Shown: piece after piece, positions 46,822-57,565 of the stretch
How the letters are laid out: each line of letters opens with the position of its first letter
How positions within the stretch are numbered: the first letter of the stretch is position 1
Source: Fredinandcohnia onubensis
Lineage (GTDB): Bacteria; Bacillota; Bacilli; Bacillales; Bacillaceae_L
DNA: 64,000 nucleotides
Direction of reading: 5' to 3'
NCBI RefSeq assembly: GCF_002734285.1
Contig: NZ_NSEA01000004.1
Span: forward strand, 92,080 to 156,079
The notes under the pieces: model-generated
Seen by the model: the letters and a program-made list of their open reading frames with translations, nothing else
Database searches by the model: none
Told to the model about the DNA's origin: nothing
Made by a program: the position numbers and the translations under genes

Positions 46822-49800
46822 ATGGAATTATCGCCACAGCAAAAAGAACGGTTTAAGGTCTTGCTACAACAGCTTGAACTAACTGAAGATGCAATAGTTG
46901 CACACTTTGCAAATGCAGGTATTGAAAAACTTATGATTGATAAAGAGAAGAAGGCATGGCATTTCTTATTTTCTTTTGAAAAAGTAATTCCAGCAGATGT
47001 CATGAGGATATTTTCTACTCAACTACGAACAAAATTCACGCATATAGCATCCGTAACTTTCTCACTACATGTACAATCACAACATGTGACTGAAGAAATG
47101 GTACAAGCCTATTGGCCACTTTGCTTACAAGAATTAGATGGAATTGCACCACCTATTCTATCTTTATTGCATAGTCAACTTCCAACACAACAAGGCCTTA
47201 AGCTTCATATTAAGACAAGAAATGATACGGAATCAATTGCTATTAAGAAAAAATACGGGCAATTATTAGGAAATGTCTATCAATCCTATGGTTTTCCTAT
47301 GTTCACACTTGAAACAGAAATTGAGGTTTCTAACCAAGAGTACGAACAGTTTTTAGAGAAAAAACAACAGGAAGATCAGGAAAGAGCGTTATTAGCTGTT
47401 GCTGATATGCAAAAGAAAGAGAAGGAAAAAGATCAGAATAATACTGTTACTGGACCGATTACAATCGGATATACAATCAAGGATGAAGAAGATTTTAAAG
47501 AAATCAGTTCAATTCTTGATGAAGAACGTAGAATTGCGATTCAAGGATATATTTTCTTTGCTGAAACAAGAGAATTGCGAAGTGGAAGAACTCTTTTAAC
47601 CTTTAAAATTACAGACTATACGGATTCTATCCTAGTAAAAGTATTCTCACGGGACAAAGAAGATGTACATCTACTACAATCCATTAAAAAAGGTATGTGG
47701 GTCCGCTGTCGTGGAAGTATTCAAAATGATACATTTGTTAGAGATTTAGTGATGCTTGCAAATGATATTAATGAGATACAGCCGATGAACGAAAGAAAAG
47801 ACACTGCGCCAGAAGGAGAAAAACGTGTCGAGTTACATGCACACTCTCCAATGAGCCAGATGGATGCTGTAACTTCTATTAGTCAATTAGTTGGCCAAGC
47901 AAAAAAATGGGGGCATACAGCGATTGCATTAACAGACCATGCGGTAGCTCAATCTTTCCCAGAAGCTTATTCAGCAGCGAAGAAAAATGGGATAAAGATG
48001 ATTTACGGTGTTGAAGCAAATTTAGTAGATGATGGTGTCCCGATTGCCTATAATTCACAGCATCGTAATTTAGAAGAGGATACGTATGTCGTATTTGACG
48101 TAGAAACGACAGGTTTATCTGCAGTTTATAATACAATTATTGAGTTAGCTGCTGTTAAAGTGAAAAATGGTGAGATCATTGATCGATTTGAATCATTTGC
48201 AAACCCTCATCACCGATTAAGTGCAACAACTATTGACTTAACTGGAATCACAGATGATATGGTAAGAACAGCACCAGAAGTTAGTGAAGTCCTGGTTAAA
48301 TTCAAGGACTGGACCGAGGATGCAATATTGGTTGCCCACAATGCAAGCTTTGATATGGGCTTTTTAAATGTTGGTTATAAAAAGGCGGGGCTCGAACAAG
48401 CAACAAATCCAGTAATCGATACGCTGGAACTCGCGAGATTTTTATATCCAGAATTAAAAAACCACCGATTAAATACATTATGTAAAAAGTTTGATATTGA
48501 ACTAACCCAGCATCACCGTGCGATCTATGATGCAGAAGCAACAGGTTATTTGGTCTTGAAATTATTAAAAGATGCTGCAGAAAAAGAAATTCAATATCAT
48601 GATCAGTTAAATGATTATATGGGTCAAGGTAAAGCATACCAACGTTCAAGACCTTATCATGCGACTTTGCTAGCACAAAATGATGTAGGACTAAAAAACT
48701 TATTTAAATTAATTTCGATTTCACATATTAATTATTATTACCGTGTACCACGGATTCCACGATCCCAGTTGCAAAAATATCGAGAAGGTATTTTAGTGGG
48801 CTCTGCCTGTGACAAAGGGGAAGTATTTGAGGGTATGATGCAGAAGTCACCTGAGGAAGTTGAGTCCATTGCTCAATTCTATGACTATCTAGAAGTACAG
48901 CCACCATCAAATTATAGACATTTACTCGAATTGGATTTAATCCAAAATGAGCGTGAACTTAAAGACATCTTAAAAAATATTGTTAACCTTGGGGAGAAAT
49001 TGAATTTACCGGTAGTTGCTACGGGGAATGTGCACTATTTAAATCCTAATGACCATATTTATCGAAAAATTTTAGTTCGGTCCCAAGGTGGTGCAAATCC
49101 ATTAAATCGACATTCTTTACCAGAAGTTCATTTCCGCACAACCAATGAAATGTTAGACTGTTTTTCTTTCCTCGAAAAAGAGAAGGCGAAGGAAATTGTT
49201 GTTACAAATACACAAAAAGTCGCAGACATGATTGGTGACGTGAAGCCAATTAAGGATGATCTGTATACACCTAAAATCGAAGGTGCAGAAGATGAAATCA
49301 GGAATATGAGCTATAGTATGGCACGAAGCATCTATGGTGAAGAATTACCTGAAATCGTTGAGAAAAGATTAGAAAAAGAGCTTAAAAGTATTATTGGGCA
49401 TGGATTCGCAGTAATTTATCTAATTTCTCATAAGCTTGTTAAAAAATCACTTGATGATGGATATCTCGTAGGTTCACGTGGATCGGTTGGTTCATCATTA
49501 GTAGCGACGATGACGGAAATTACAGAGGTAAATCCATTACCACCACATTATGTATGCCCAGACTGTAAGCATTCAGAGTTTTTTAATGACGGTTCAGTTG
49601 GTTCTGGATTTGACCTTCCAGACAAAGATTGCCCAAATTGTGGAGCGAAGTATAAGAAGGATGGACATGATATCCCGTTCGAAACGTTCCTTGGGTTTAA
49701 GGGAGATAAGGTTCCGGATATCGACTTAAACTTCTCTGGTGAGTATCAGCCTCGTGCTCATAACTATACGAAAGTACTGTTTGGTGAAGAATACGTATAT

Positions 49801-51135
49801 CGTGCAGGAACAATCGGTACAGTTGCTGAAAAAACGGCCTATGGTTATGTTAAAGGTTATGCAAATGATCATAATTTGACGATGCGTGGTGCAGAAACTG
49901 ACCGTTTGGTAGCAGGTTGTACAGGCGTTAAACGAACGACAGGTCAGCATCCAGGAGGTATTATCGTTGTTCCGGACTATATGGATATCTTTGATTTTTC
50001 ACCTATTCAATTTCCGGCTGATGATACAAGTTCTGAATGGAAAACCACACATTTTGATTTCCATTCTATCCATGACAATGTACTTAAACTTGATATACTC
50101 GGACACGATGATCCGACAGTCATTCGTATGCTCCAGGACTTGAGTGGAATTGATCCAAAAACCATTCCAACCGATGATCCTGAGGTAATGAAAATTTTCA
50201 GTGGTACTGAGTCTCTCGGCGTAACCGAAGAACAAATTATGTGTAAAACGGGTACTCTTGGGATACCGGAATTCGGGACACGCTTTGTACGTCAGATGCT
50301 TGAGGACACAAAGCCGACTACTTTCTCGGAATTAGTTCAGATTTCAGGGCTTTCACATGGTACGGATGTATGGTTGGGTAATGCGCAGGAGCTTATCCAT
50401 AATAATATTTGTACACTAAGTGAAGTTATAGGTTGTCGTGACGATATAATGGTTTACCTTATTTATAAAGGTCTAGAACCATCCCTAGCGTTTAAAATTA
50501 TGGAATCCGTTCGTAAGGGTAAAGGGTTAACGGATGAGTTTATTGAAGAAATGAAGAAGAATGATGTCCCTGATTGGTATATTGACTCATGTTTAAAAAT
50601 TAAATATATGTTCCCGAAGGCCCATGCAGCCGCATATGTTTTAATGGCCGTAAGGATTGCATACTTTAAGGTTCATTTACCATTGCTTTACTACGCAGCA
50701 TATTTTACAGTTCGTGCAGATGATTTTGATGTAGAAGCTATGGTACGCGGTTCAAGCACAATACGCGCTAAAATGGAGGAAATCAATGCCAAAGGGCTTG
50801 AAGCTTCAACTAAAGAAAAGAACCTCCTAACAGTTTTAGAATTATCTCTAGAAATGTGTGAACGCGGATTTGCTTTTAATAAGATTGATTTATACCGTTC
50901 GGGTGCAAGTGAATTTATAATTGATGGAGATGCCTTAATTCCACCGTTCAATTCGATTCCTGGACTAGGAACAAATGCTGCAATCAATATTGTGAAAGCA
51001 AGAGAACAAGGTGAATTTTTATCCAAAGAAGATTTACAGAAGCGTGGTAAAGTATCTAAAACAATTATGGAATATCTTGAAAACCATGGCTGCCTAGAAG
51101 ATATGCCAGATCAAAATCAATTATCCTTGTTCTAA
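46822..51135 (+). CDS. polC: DNA polymerase III alpha subunit, Gram-positive type (PolC)
   Basis: PolC is the main replicative polymerase, with built-in proofreading. The 1437-residue length equals B. subtilis PolC. Domains in order are the N-terminal domain (1-220), OB fold (about 235-325), PHP domain split around the exonuclease ([15 protein letters not shown], about 334), DEDD exonuclease ([10 protein letters not shown] from residue 424; [11 protein letters not shown]) and a Zn motif ([14 protein letters not shown]). The palm ([11 protein letters not shown] from about 965), fingers, and C-terminal clamp-binding region (QNQLSLF) complete it. ATG 46822 follows AACGAGG closely. Confidence 0.98.
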   Translation: MELSPQQKERFKVLLQQLELTEDAIVAHFANAGIEKLMIDKEKKAWHFLFSFEKVIPADVMRIFSTQLRTKFTHIASVTFSLHVQSQHVTEEMVQAYWPLCLQELDGIAPPILSLLHSQLPTQQGLKLHIKTRNDTESIAIKKKYGQLLGNVYQSYGFPMFTLETEIEVSNQEYEQFLEKKQQEDQERALLAVADMQKKEKEKDQNNTVTGPITIGYTIKDEEDFKEISSILDEERRIAIQGYIFFAETRELRSGRTLLTFKITDYTDSILVKVFSRDKEDVHLLQSIKKGMWVRCRGSIQNDTFVRDLVMLANDINEIQPMNERKDTAPEGEKRVELHAHSPMSQMDAVTSISQLVGQAKKWGHTAIALTDHAVAQSFPEAYSAAKKNGIKMIYGVEANLVDDGVPIAYNSQHRNLEEDTYVVFDVETTGLSAVYNTIIELAAVKVKNGEIIDRFESFANPHHRLSATTIDLTGITDDMVRTAPEVSEVLVKFKDWTEDAILVAHNASFDMGFLNVGYKKAGLEQATNPVIDTLELARFLYPELKNHRLNTLCKKFDIELTQHHRAIYDAEATGYLVLKLLKDAAEKEIQYHDQLNDYMGQGKAYQRSRPYHATLLAQNDVGLKNLFKLISISHINYYYRVPRIPRSQLQKYREGILVGSACDKGEVFEGMMQKSPEEVESIAQFYDYLEVQPPSNYRHLLELDLIQNERELKDILKNIVNLGEKLNLPVVATGNVHYLNPNDHIYRKILVRSQGGANPLNRHSLPEVHFRTTNEMLDCFSFLEKEKAKEIVVTNTQKVADMIGDVKPIKDDLYTPKIEGAEDEIRNMSYSMARSIYGEELPEIVEKRLEKELKSIIGHGFAVIYLISHKLVKKSLDDGYLVGSRGSVGSSLVATMTEITEVNPLPPHYVCPDCKHSEFFNDGSVGSGFDLPDKDCPNCGAKYKKDGHDIPFETFLGFKGDKVPDIDLNFSGEYQPRAHNYTKVLFGEEYVYRAGTIGTVAEKTAYGYVKGYANDHNLTMRGAETDRLVAGCTGVKRTTGQHPGGIIVVPDYMDIFDFSPIQFPADDTSSEWKTTHFDFHSIHDNVLKLDILGHDDPTVIRMLQDLSGIDPKTIPTDDPEVMKIFSGTESLGVTEEQIMCKTGTLGIPEFGTRFVRQMLEDTKPTTFSELVQISGLSHGTDVWLGNAQELIHNNICTLSEVIGCRDDIMVYLIYKGLEPSLAFKIMESVRKGKGLTDEFIEEMKKNDVPDWYIDSCLKIKYMFPKAHAAAYVLMAVRIAYFKVHLPLLYYAAYFTVRADDFDVEAMVRGSSTIRAKMEEINAKGLEASTKEKNLLTVLELSLEMCERGFAFNKIDLYRSGASEFIIDGDALIPPFNSIPGLGTNAAINIVKAREQGEFLSKEDLQKRGKVSKTIMEYLENHGCLEDMPDQNQLSLF

Positions 51136-51148
51136 TCAGGACTTTTAT

Positions 51149-51177
51149 TTGCATATAAATAGCGATTATGTTATAGT
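51149..51177 (+). promoter_or_regulatory. Promoter of the rimP-nusA-infB operon
   Basis: TTGCAT (51149-51154) and TATAGT (51172-51177) are separated by 17 bp, with an extended -10 TG at 51169-51170. It starts 14 bp after the polC stop. Transcription from about 51184 would leave a 210-nt leader before rimP that contains two hairpins, the second a complete intrinsic terminator. Confidence 0.6.
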
Positions 51178-51207
51178 TTTTATGGAAATGCTATGTATAT
51201 TACTGGT

Positions 51208-51232
51208 AAAAGAGTGGGGCTTCCCACTCTTT
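51208..51232 (+). other. First leader hairpin before rimP (terminator-like)
   Basis: AAAGAGTGGG (51209-51218) pairs with CCCACTCTTT (51223-51232) around a 4-nt loop. The following TATTCTTTG is a poor U-tract. It could terminate transcripts arriving from polC or act as an antiterminator-side structure of the rimP leader. Confidence 0.55.
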
Positions 51233-51302
51233 ATTCTTTGGCTGAGGCTAAAAATTGTGTAACAACGTTTATTTAGATGGAACTTCACTATATTTTCCAA
51301 CT

Positions 51303-51331
51303 GCCTCCCTGCTATTATAGCAGGGTGTTTT
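51303..51331 (+). terminator. Leader terminator (attenuator candidate) before rimP
   Basis: CCCTGCTA (51307-51314) and TAGCAGGG (51318-51325) form a perfect stem with a TTA loop followed by TGTTTTTAC. It lies between the promoter at 51149 and the rimP start, with no further clear promoter downstream. The operon must therefore be read through it. B. subtilis is reported to autoregulate its nusA operon through a NusA-dependent leader terminator, and this layout fits that. Confidence 0.65.
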
Positions 51332-51395
51332 TACACTACTTAGGAAATACTATGAATAAAACAAAGGAATTCCTTATCAGCTTAGGAGGAAAAAC

Positions 51396-51869
51396 ATGAG
51401 TAAAAAGGTAACACAAATAGTGGAAGAATTAGTGATACCTATTGTAACTGATTTACAGATGGAACTTGTTGATGTTGAGTATCTAAAGGAAGGGAAAGAC
51501 TGGTTTCTACGTGTCTTTATCGACTCCGAAAAAGGGGTAGATATTGAAGATTGTGGAATAGTTAGTGAAAAATTAAGCGAAAAGCTTGATGAAGTAGATC
51601 CCATTCCGTATAACTATTTTCTAGAAGTTTCTAGCCCTGGTGCTGAACGCCCGTTGAAAAAGGACAGTGACTTTGAAAAGGCAATTGGAAAACAAGTGTA
51701 TGTGAAAACATACGAACCAATCGACGGTGAAAAGATTTTTGAAGGAGAGCTTACTTCATTTGATGGAAAGCTAGTAACAATCAATGTAATGGTCAAAACA
51801 CGCAAAAAATCTGTAGAAATTCCGTATGAAAAAATTGCAAATGCAAGACTTGCTGTTACTTTTCATTAA
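51396..51869 (+). CDS. rimP: Ribosome maturation factor RimP
   Basis: RimP assists assembly of the 30S subunit head with S12. The 157-residue protein contains [22 protein letters not shown] cut around residues 19-40, then IDIEDCG-type [19 protein letters not shown] and the [18 protein letters not shown] signature at about 75-92. A C-terminal SH3-like domain follows. TTAGGAGG precedes the ATG by 6 nt. It heads the rimP-nusA-infB operon. Confidence 0.96.
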   Translation: MSKKVTQIVEELVIPIVTDLQMELVDVEYLKEGKDWFLRVFIDSEKGVDIEDCGIVSEKLSEKLDEVDPIPYNYFLEVSSPGAERPLKKDSDFEKAIGKQVYVKTYEPIDGEKIFEGELTSFDGKLVTINVMVKTRKKSVEIPYEKIANARLAVTFH

Positions 51870-51904
51870 TAGGTTTGAGATAATAAAGGGGGATTAGGAA
51901 ACTA

Positions 51905-53041
51905 ATGAGTAGTGAATTATTAGATGCCTTAACATTGCTCGAGAAAGAAAAAGGCATTAGCAAAGATATTATTATTGAGGCAATTGAGGCAGCACTTATT
52001 TCTGCATATAAGCGGAATTTTAACCAGGCTCAGAATGTAAGAGTAGATTTGAACTTAGCAAACGGTTCTATGCGTGTGTTTGCTAGAAAAGATGTAGTAG
52101 ATGAAGTGTTTGACCCTAGACTAGAAATTTCCGTAGATGAGGCAAGAACCATCAACCCTAATTACCAGGTCGAGGACGTTGTCGAAATTGAAGTAACACC
52201 AAAAGACTTCGGAAGAATTGCTGCTCAAACTGCGAAACAAGTTGTTACTCAACGTGTACGTGAAGCAGAAAGAGGAGTTATTTACTCAGAATTCATTGAC
52301 CGTGAAGAAGACATCATGACAGGAATTGTTCAGCGTCTAGATTCCAAGTTTATCTATGTCGGATTAGGGAAAATTGAGGCATTGCTTCCATTAAATGAAC
52401 AAATGCCTAATGAAAAATATAAGCCTCACGACAGAATAAAAGTCTACATAACAAAGGTTGAAAGAACGACAAAAGGTCCACAAATCTTTGTTTCTAGAAC
52501 ACATCCTGGATTATTAAAACGCCTTTTCGAAATTGAGGTTCCTGAAATCTATGACGGAACAGTTGAAATTAAATCAGTTGCCAGAGAAGCGGGAGATCGT
52601 TCTAAGATTTCTGTTCACTCTGATAATCCAGAAGTAGATCCGGTAGGTTCTTGTGTTGGTCCTAAGGGTCAACGAGTTCAATCTATTGTAAATGAACTAA
52701 AAGGTGAAAAAATCGATATTGTAAAATGGTCTGATGATCCAGTTGTTTTTGTAGCAAACGCTCTAAGCCCATCTAAAGTACTTGATGTTAATGTGAATGA
52801 AGAAGAAAAAGCAACAACAGTTGTTGTTCCTGACTATCAATTATCATTAGCAATCGGTAAGCGTGGGCAAAACGCTCGTTTAGCAGCAAAATTAACTGGT
52901 TGGAAAATTGATATTAAGAGTCAAACAGATGCAGAGCAAGCGGGAATTTACCCTAGAGAAGGCTTTGGATTATTTGACGACGATCACGAAGATGAACATG
53001 AGGAAGAAGCATTCGATTTGCAGTCTGAAGAAATCGAGTGA
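51905..53041 (+). CDS. nusA: Transcription termination and antitermination factor NusA
   Basis: NusA binds RNA polymerase, promoting pausing and hairpin-dependent termination. The 378-residue protein has an N-terminal RNAP-binding domain (1-125), an S1 domain (about 135-200), and KH1 and KH2 (VGSCVGPKGQRVQSIVNELKG at about 245; LAIGKRGQNARLAAKLTGW at about 315). A short acidic tail follows (DDDHEDEHEEEAFDL). It lacks the C-terminal repeats of proteobacterial NusA, as usual for Bacillus. ylxR follows after 11 nt. Confidence 0.97.
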   Translation: MSSELLDALTLLEKEKGISKDIIIEAIEAALISAYKRNFNQAQNVRVDLNLANGSMRVFARKDVVDEVFDPRLEISVDEARTINPNYQVEDVVEIEVTPKDFGRIAAQTAKQVVTQRVREAERGVIYSEFIDREEDIMTGIVQRLDSKFIYVGLGKIEALLPLNEQMPNEKYKPHDRIKVYITKVERTTKGPQIFVSRTHPGLLKRLFEIEVPEIYDGTVEIKSVAREAGDRSKISVHSDNPEVDPVGSCVGPKGQRVQSIVNELKGEKIDIVKWSDDPVVFVANALSPSKVLDVNVNEEEKATTVVVPDYQLSLAIGKRGQNARLAAKLTGWKIDIKSQTDAEQAGIYPREGFGLFDDDHEDEHEEEAFDLQSEEIE

Positions 53042-53052
53042 GGTGAAGAAAA

Positions 53053-53331
53053 TTGGTAGGAAATAAAAAAATACCATTACGTAAATGTATTGCCAGTGGT
53101 GAAATGAAGCCGAAAAAGGAACTTGTACGAATTGTGCGTTCCAAAGAGGGTGAAGTTTCCATTGACCTTACTGGAAAAAAGTCTGGCCGCGGTGCATACC
53201 TAAGTAAAGATAAAGAATGTATCTTACTAGCGAAGAAAAAGAACATTCTTGCTGGTCAGCTGAAAGCCACGATTGATGAATCACTCTATGAAGAATTACT
53301 CCAACTAGTAGATAAGGAGAAGCCTTCATAG
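53053..53331 (+). CDS. ylxR: YlxR family RNA-binding protein (RnpM)
   Basis: This 92-residue protein has the DUF448/YlxR core IPLRKCIASGEMKPKKELVR at about 7-26 and KKSGRGAYLSKDKECILLAKKK, a basic surface with a GRGAY motif. Recent work on the B. subtilis protein links it to RNase P regulation. The TTG start at 53053, 7 nt after GAGGTGA, matches the conserved N-terminus. It lies between nusA and the L7Ae-like ylxQ as in other Firmicutes. Confidence 0.93.
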   Translation: MVGNKKIPLRKCIASGEMKPKKELVRIVRSKEGEVSIDLTGKKSGRGAYLSKDKECILLAKKKNILAGQLKATIDESLYEELLQLVDKEKPS

Positions 53332-53634
53332 ATGGAGAATAAAGAATGGTTTTCATTATTAGGTCTTGCCAATCGAGCAAGAAAGGTCATTTCAGGTGAA
53401 GAACTCGTCGTGAAAGAAATTCGCAATGGAAATGCAAAACTTGTTCTCTTATCTGAAGATGCATCAGCAAACACTACAAAAAAAATTACGGATAAAAGCA
53501 CGTATTATCAGGTTCAACTTCGTACTGTAAGCGATCGGTATACACTAGGACATGCGATTGGTAAGGATGCCCGAGTAGTTGTCGCGATAACGGAGAGTGG
53601 GTTTGCAAAAAAAATTAGTCACTTGCTCGATTAA
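53332..53634 (+). CDS. ylxQ: YlxQ, L7Ae-family kink-turn RNA-binding protein
   Basis: The 100-residue protein belongs to the L7Ae/L30e/S12e family, with [40 protein letters not shown] and [22 protein letters not shown] in the expected order. Family members bind kink-turns in RNA. Its physiological target in Bacillus is not settled. ATG 53332 abuts the ylxR stop codon, with AAGGAG upstream. The gene is conserved in the nusA-infB operon. Confidence 0.92.
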   Translation: MENKEWFSLLGLANRARKVISGEELVVKEIRNGNAKLVLLSEDASANTTKKITDKSTYYQVQLRTVSDRYTLGHAIGKDARVVVAITESGFAKKISHLLD

Positions 53635-53653
53635 CATATTTGGGGGTGAACAT

Positions 53654-55852
53654 ATGAGTAGAATGCGTGTATACGAATATGCAAAACAACAAAATATCTC
53701 AAGTAAAGAAGTTATTACAAAGCTTAAAGAGATGGACATAGAGGTTAAAAATCATATGGCAACAATTGAGGGAGATATTTTGAAAAAATTGGATCAAACA
53801 TTTGGTAAAAAAACAGAAACTGCTAAGGCTACAAGCGAGCAAAATAAGAATAATAACTCAAAACCACCTGTTAATAATAATGCTACAACTAAAGTGGTTG
53901 ACAAAAAAGAAGTTAAGAATAAGCCTGCAACTCCTAAAAACCGTGATGGTAAAAAGCCTGAAAATCAAGGGCAGAAAAAGGGTTTTCAGTCAAATCATAA
54001 CAACAACAATAACAGAAGAAATAAAAACAACAGACAAAAAGGTAATAACCGTCCAAACCATCAACAACAACCGGTACAACCAAAGCCTGAAAAAAAGTTA
54101 CCTGAAAAAATTACTTTCATTGGTTCCTTAACCGTTGGGGAATTAGCGAAAAAATTAGGTAAAGAGCCTTCTGAGATTATTAAGAAGTTATTCATGTTAG
54201 GTGTTATGGCGACAATTAACCAGGAACTTGATAAAGATTCAATCGAATTAATTGCATCAGAATATGGTGTTGAGGTTGAAGAGGAAATCGTCTTTGACGT
54301 TACCGAATTCGAACAGTATGTAGAGGAAGATAATGAAGAAGACTTAATTGAAAGACCTTCGATTGTTACAATCATGGGACATGTAGACCATGGTAAAACA
54401 ACTACCCTTGATTCTATTCGAAATACAAAGGTTACAGCTGGAGAAGCTGGTGGAATTACACAGCATATTGGTGCCTATCAAGTTGTTGAAAACGGAAAGA
54501 AAATAACTTTCTTAGACACACCAGGACACGCTGCTTTTACCACTATGCGTGCAAGAGGTGCTCAGGTTACCGATATTACTGTTTTAGTAGTCGCAGCAGA
54601 TGATGGTGTAATGCCGCAAACAGTTGAAGCAATAAACCATGCAAAGGCTGCTGAGGTGCCAATTATCGTTGCAGTGAATAAAATGGATAAACCAACAGCA
54701 AATCCTGACCGCGTAATGCAGGAATTAACTGAACATGGTTTAGTACCTGAAGCTTGGGGAGGAGACACAATCTTCGTTCCGATTTCGGCGTTAACAGGAG
54801 AAGGAATTGACAACCTGCTTGAAATGATTCTTCTAGTGGGTGAAGTTGAGGAATATAAGGCAAACCCTAAGAGAAGAGCAACAGGTACTGTAATTGAAGC
54901 GAAGCTCGATAAAGGAAGAGGTTCTGTTGCCACACTACTAGTGCAAAACGGAACGTTACGCATAGGTGACCCAATCGTTGTTGGAAACACATTTGGTCGT
55001 GTCCGTGCAATGGTTAATGATTTAGGCCGACGTGTTAAGGAGGCAGGACCTTCTACTCCAGTTGAAATCACTGGACTAAGTGATGTCCCACAAGCCGGCG
55101 ATCAATTCGTTGTTTTTGAAGATGAAAAGAAAGCACGACAAGTTGGAGAAGCCAGAGCTCAAAAGCAATTAGTTGAGCAACGTGGCGACAAAGTGAAAGT
55201 AAGTCTAGAAGATTTATTTGAGCATATTAAACAAGGTGAAATGAAGGAAATTAACTTAATTGTAAAAGCTGACGTTCAAGGTTCAGTTGAGGCTTTGGCA
55301 GCTTCTCTTCAAAAGATTGATGTAGAAGGTGTTAAAGTTAAGATTATCCATACTGGTGTTGGTGCGATTAATGAATCCGATATTACACTTGCATCAGCTT
55401 CAAATGCAATTGTAATCGGCTTTAATGTACGACCTGATGTGAATGCAAAACGAACTGCAGAAGCTGAAGAGGTCGATATCCGTCTTCACCGCATTATCTA
55501 TAAAGTAATTGAAGAAATCGAATCTGCAATGAAGGGTATGCTTGACCCTGAATTTGAAGAGAAAGTAATTGGGCAAGCAGAAGTGCGTACAACCTTCAAG
55601 GTATCGAAGATTGGTACAATTGCTGGTTCTTACGTGACAGATGGTAAAATCACTCGTGACAGTGGAATTCGCCTAATTCGTGATGGAGTCGTTATCTTTG
55701 AAGGAGAAATTGATACTTTAAAACGTTTCAAGGATGATGTGAAGGAAGTTGCGCAAAACTATGAGTGTGGTATAACAATTACGAAATTCAACGATATTAA
55801 AGAAGGAGATATCATTGAAGCATTCGTGATGCAAGAAGTTGATCGACATTGA
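53654..55852 (+). CDS. infB: Translation initiation factor IF-2
   Basis: IF-2 delivers initiator tRNA and promotes subunit joining. ATG 53654, 7 nt after GGGGGTG, gives 732 residues starting [20 protein letters not shown]; an in-frame start at 53597 would overlap ylxQ. The N-terminal IF2N helix bundle is followed by an Asn/Lys/Gln-rich linker (about 60-155). The G domain has G1 GHVDHGKTT (242-250), [12 protein letters not shown] and SALTG. Domains II to IV follow. ylxP overlaps the stop codon. Confidence 0.97.
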   Translation: MSRMRVYEYAKQQNISSKEVITKLKEMDIEVKNHMATIEGDILKKLDQTFGKKTETAKATSEQNKNNNSKPPVNNNATTKVVDKKEVKNKPATPKNRDGKKPENQGQKKGFQSNHNNNNNRRNKNNRQKGNNRPNHQQQPVQPKPEKKLPEKITFIGSLTVGELAKKLGKEPSEIIKKLFMLGVMATINQELDKDSIELIASEYGVEVEEEIVFDVTEFEQYVEEDNEEDLIERPSIVTIMGHVDHGKTTTLDSIRNTKVTAGEAGGITQHIGAYQVVENGKKITFLDTPGHAAFTTMRARGAQVTDITVLVVAADDGVMPQTVEAINHAKAAEVPIIVAVNKMDKPTANPDRVMQELTEHGLVPEAWGGDTIFVPISALTGEGIDNLLEMILLVGEVEEYKANPKRRATGTVIEAKLDKGRGSVATLLVQNGTLRIGDPIVVGNTFGRVRAMVNDLGRRVKEAGPSTPVEITGLSDVPQAGDQFVVFEDEKKARQVGEARAQKQLVEQRGDKVKVSLEDLFEHIKQGEMKEINLIVKADVQGSVEALAASLQKIDVEGVKVKIIHTGVGAINESDITLASASNAIVIGFNVRPDVNAKRTAEAEEVDIRLHRIIYKVIEEIESAMKGMLDPEFEEKVIGQAEVRTTFKVSKIGTIAGSYVTDGKITRDSGIRLIRDGVVIFEGEIDTLKRFKDDVKEVAQNYECGITITKFNDIKEGDIIEAFVMQEVDRH

Positions 55853-56127
55853 TCGGCTATGTAGAGTGTGAATGCGTCATTTATGATGCGAATTCTTTGA
55901 AAGCAAAACGTGCCGTTTTACAAAGTGTCATTACTCGACTCAAACAAAAGTTTAATATTTCAGTTGCGGAGGTAGACCATCAGGATACATGGCAACGCAC
56001 TAAACTAGCCATTGTTACTGTATCTTCAAGTCGAAAGCACTCTGAACTAGAATTAAACAATGCGCTAAAGTTTATTGATTCGTTCCCGGAATTAGATCGA
56101 ACAATAACCGATTTTGAGTGGTTATAA
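55849..56127 (+). CDS. ylxP: YlxP, conserved DUF503 protein
   Basis: The 92-residue protein is a single DUF503 domain: [40 protein letters not shown], then [20 protein letters not shown]. Its function is not established; its constant place between infB and rbfA suggests a link with ribosome assembly. The start is TTG 55849, overlapping the infB stop (TTGA), so translation is coupled. The ribosome binding site lies within infB. Confidence 0.9.
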   Translation: MIGYVECECVIYDANSLKAKRAVLQSVITRLKQKFNISVAEVDHQDTWQRTKLAIVTVSSSRKHSELELNNALKFIDSFPELDRTITDFEWL

Positions 56128-56142
56128 CGAGGTGATATAAAG

Positions 56143-56508
56143 ATGAGTTTACGACCAAATCGTGTTGGAGAACAAATGAAAAAGGAATTGAGTGACATAA
56201 TTGGACGAAAGATAAAAGATCCCCGCATTGGATTTGTAACTGTTACCGACGTTCAAGTTACTGGAGACCTTCAGCAAGCGAAAGTTTTTATTTCGGTTTT
56301 AGGTGATGAAGAGCAAAGGCAAAACACATTAAAAGGTCTTGCCAAAGCGAAAGGCTTTATCCGTTCAGAAATCGGTCAACGTATTCGTTTACGGAAAACA
56401 CCTGAGATTCTTTTTGAATTTGACGAATCAATTGATTATGGGAATCGAATTGAAACGATCCTACATGAAATAAATAAAGATTCAAATCAAGAATCTAACC
56501 GAGAATAG
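56143..56508 (+). CDS. rbfA: Ribosome-binding factor A
   Basis: RbfA is a KH-like factor needed for late 30S maturation. The 121-residue protein contains [41 protein letters not shown] cut to 20 in the family alignment, and the C-terminal [29 protein letters not shown] precedes the ATG by 9 nt. A terminator follows and ends the rimP-nusA-infB transcript. Confidence 0.96.
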   Translation: MSLRPNRVGEQMKKELSDIIGRKIKDPRIGFVTVTDVQVTGDLQQAKVFISVLGDEEQRQNTLKGLAKAKGFIRSEIGQRIRLRKTPEILFEFDESIDYGNRIETILHEINKDSNQESNRE

Positions 56509-56514
56509 AGTAGA

Positions 56515-56548
56515 GGATAGGCTTTATTATAAAGTCTATCCCTTTTTT
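56515..56548 (+). terminator. Terminator of the rimP-rbfA operon
   Basis: GGATAGGCTTTA (56515-56526) pairs with TAAAGTCTATCC (56530-56541) with one G-U pair and is followed by six T residues. Confidence 0.9.
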
Positions 56549-56609
56549 CAATCTATTTAAGAAAAGTGTATTTAAACACCTATCTAAAAGTTTAGGGGAG
56601 TGGCTCTAA

Positions 56610-57536
56610 GTGGATGGAATTTTACTGCTTAATAAACCAAAAGGGATGACTTCCCATGATTGTGTCTTCAAGGTTCGGAAGTTAGTGAAAATGAAAAAAG
56701 TAGGGCATACAGGAACATTAGACCCTGATGTATCAGGTGTTCTACCCATATGTTTAGGAAAAGCGACTAAAATCGTAGAATATGTAACCGCAGCTAACAA
56801 GACCTATGAAGGTGAAGTGAAAATAGGGTTCTCAACTACTACAGAAGATGCCTCCGGTGAAATGGTAGAAGAAAAAAGAGTAGACCGTGATATAACCAAA
56901 GATGAAGTATTGAAAGTACTTCATTCATTAACTGGTGAAATCATTCAAACCCCTCCAATGTATTCTGCTGTCAAAGTCAATGGAAAACGTCTTTATGAGT
57001 ATGCTAGACAAGGAATGGTAATTGAAAGACCATCTCGTAAAATTACCATACATAAGCTGGAGCTACTTAGCGATATTGTTCAATCCAATAATACAGTATC
57101 ATTTCGTTTCCGTGTCACCTGTAGCAAGGGTACGTATGTGCGAACGCTCGCTGTACAAATTGGTGAAAAGCTAGGGTATCCATCTCATATGTCTGATTTA
57201 ATAAGGACATCTTCTGGTGAGTTTAAACTCCAACAATGTATGACACTTGAAGAACTAGAAATCATGGTGAAAAATGAACGCATTCAGGAACATCTCCTAT
57301 CAATTGAAGATGCTCTTTCCCATTTGCCCAAATTAATAATTAATGATAAAGTAGCAGAGAAAGTAAAAAATGGGTCTGTCTTGCCGGTTCCACAGGAGTT
57401 AAATCAAATCCAGGTTGGAGAACCTATTGCTACCCTACATAACGGTGATATCCTAGCAATATATCAAAGGCATCCAGAAAAACCCAACTTTATAAAACCT
57501 ATTAAAGTACTAGTCAATAATCAAGAATTAAAATAG
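56610..57536 (+). CDS. truB: tRNA pseudouridine(55) synthase
   Basis: TruB makes pseudouridine 55 in the T-loop of tRNAs. The 308-residue protein starts at GTG 56610 after GGGGAGTGG (MDGILLLNKPKGMTSHD); the adjacent ATG at 56614 is out of frame. The catalytic aspartate lies in VGHTGTLDPDVSGVLP (about residues 32-47), and YSAVKVNGKRLYEYAR and CSKGTYVRTLA follow. The C-terminal region (about 240-308) is variable. It lies between rbfA and ribF as in B. subtilis. Confidence 0.96.
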   Translation: MDGILLLNKPKGMTSHDCVFKVRKLVKMKKVGHTGTLDPDVSGVLPICLGKATKIVEYVTAANKTYEGEVKIGFSTTTEDASGEMVEEKRVDRDITKDEVLKVLHSLTGEIIQTPPMYSAVKVNGKRLYEYARQGMVIERPSRKITIHKLELLSDIVQSNNTVSFRFRVTCSKGTYVRTLAVQIGEKLGYPSHMSDLIRTSSGEFKLQQCMTLEELEIMVKNERIQEHLLSIEDALSHLPKLIINDKVAEKVKNGSVLPVPQELNQIQVGEPIATLHNGDILAIYQRHPEKPNFIKPIKVLVNNQELK

Positions 57537-57565
57537 GTTATTCGTGTAGAAAAGGTGAAATAGAA

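Noticed and set aside
47399..47599. 66-codon + strand frame inside polC
   Set aside because: It is in a shifted frame of a conserved polC region rich in Lys and Arg codons; no separate signals.
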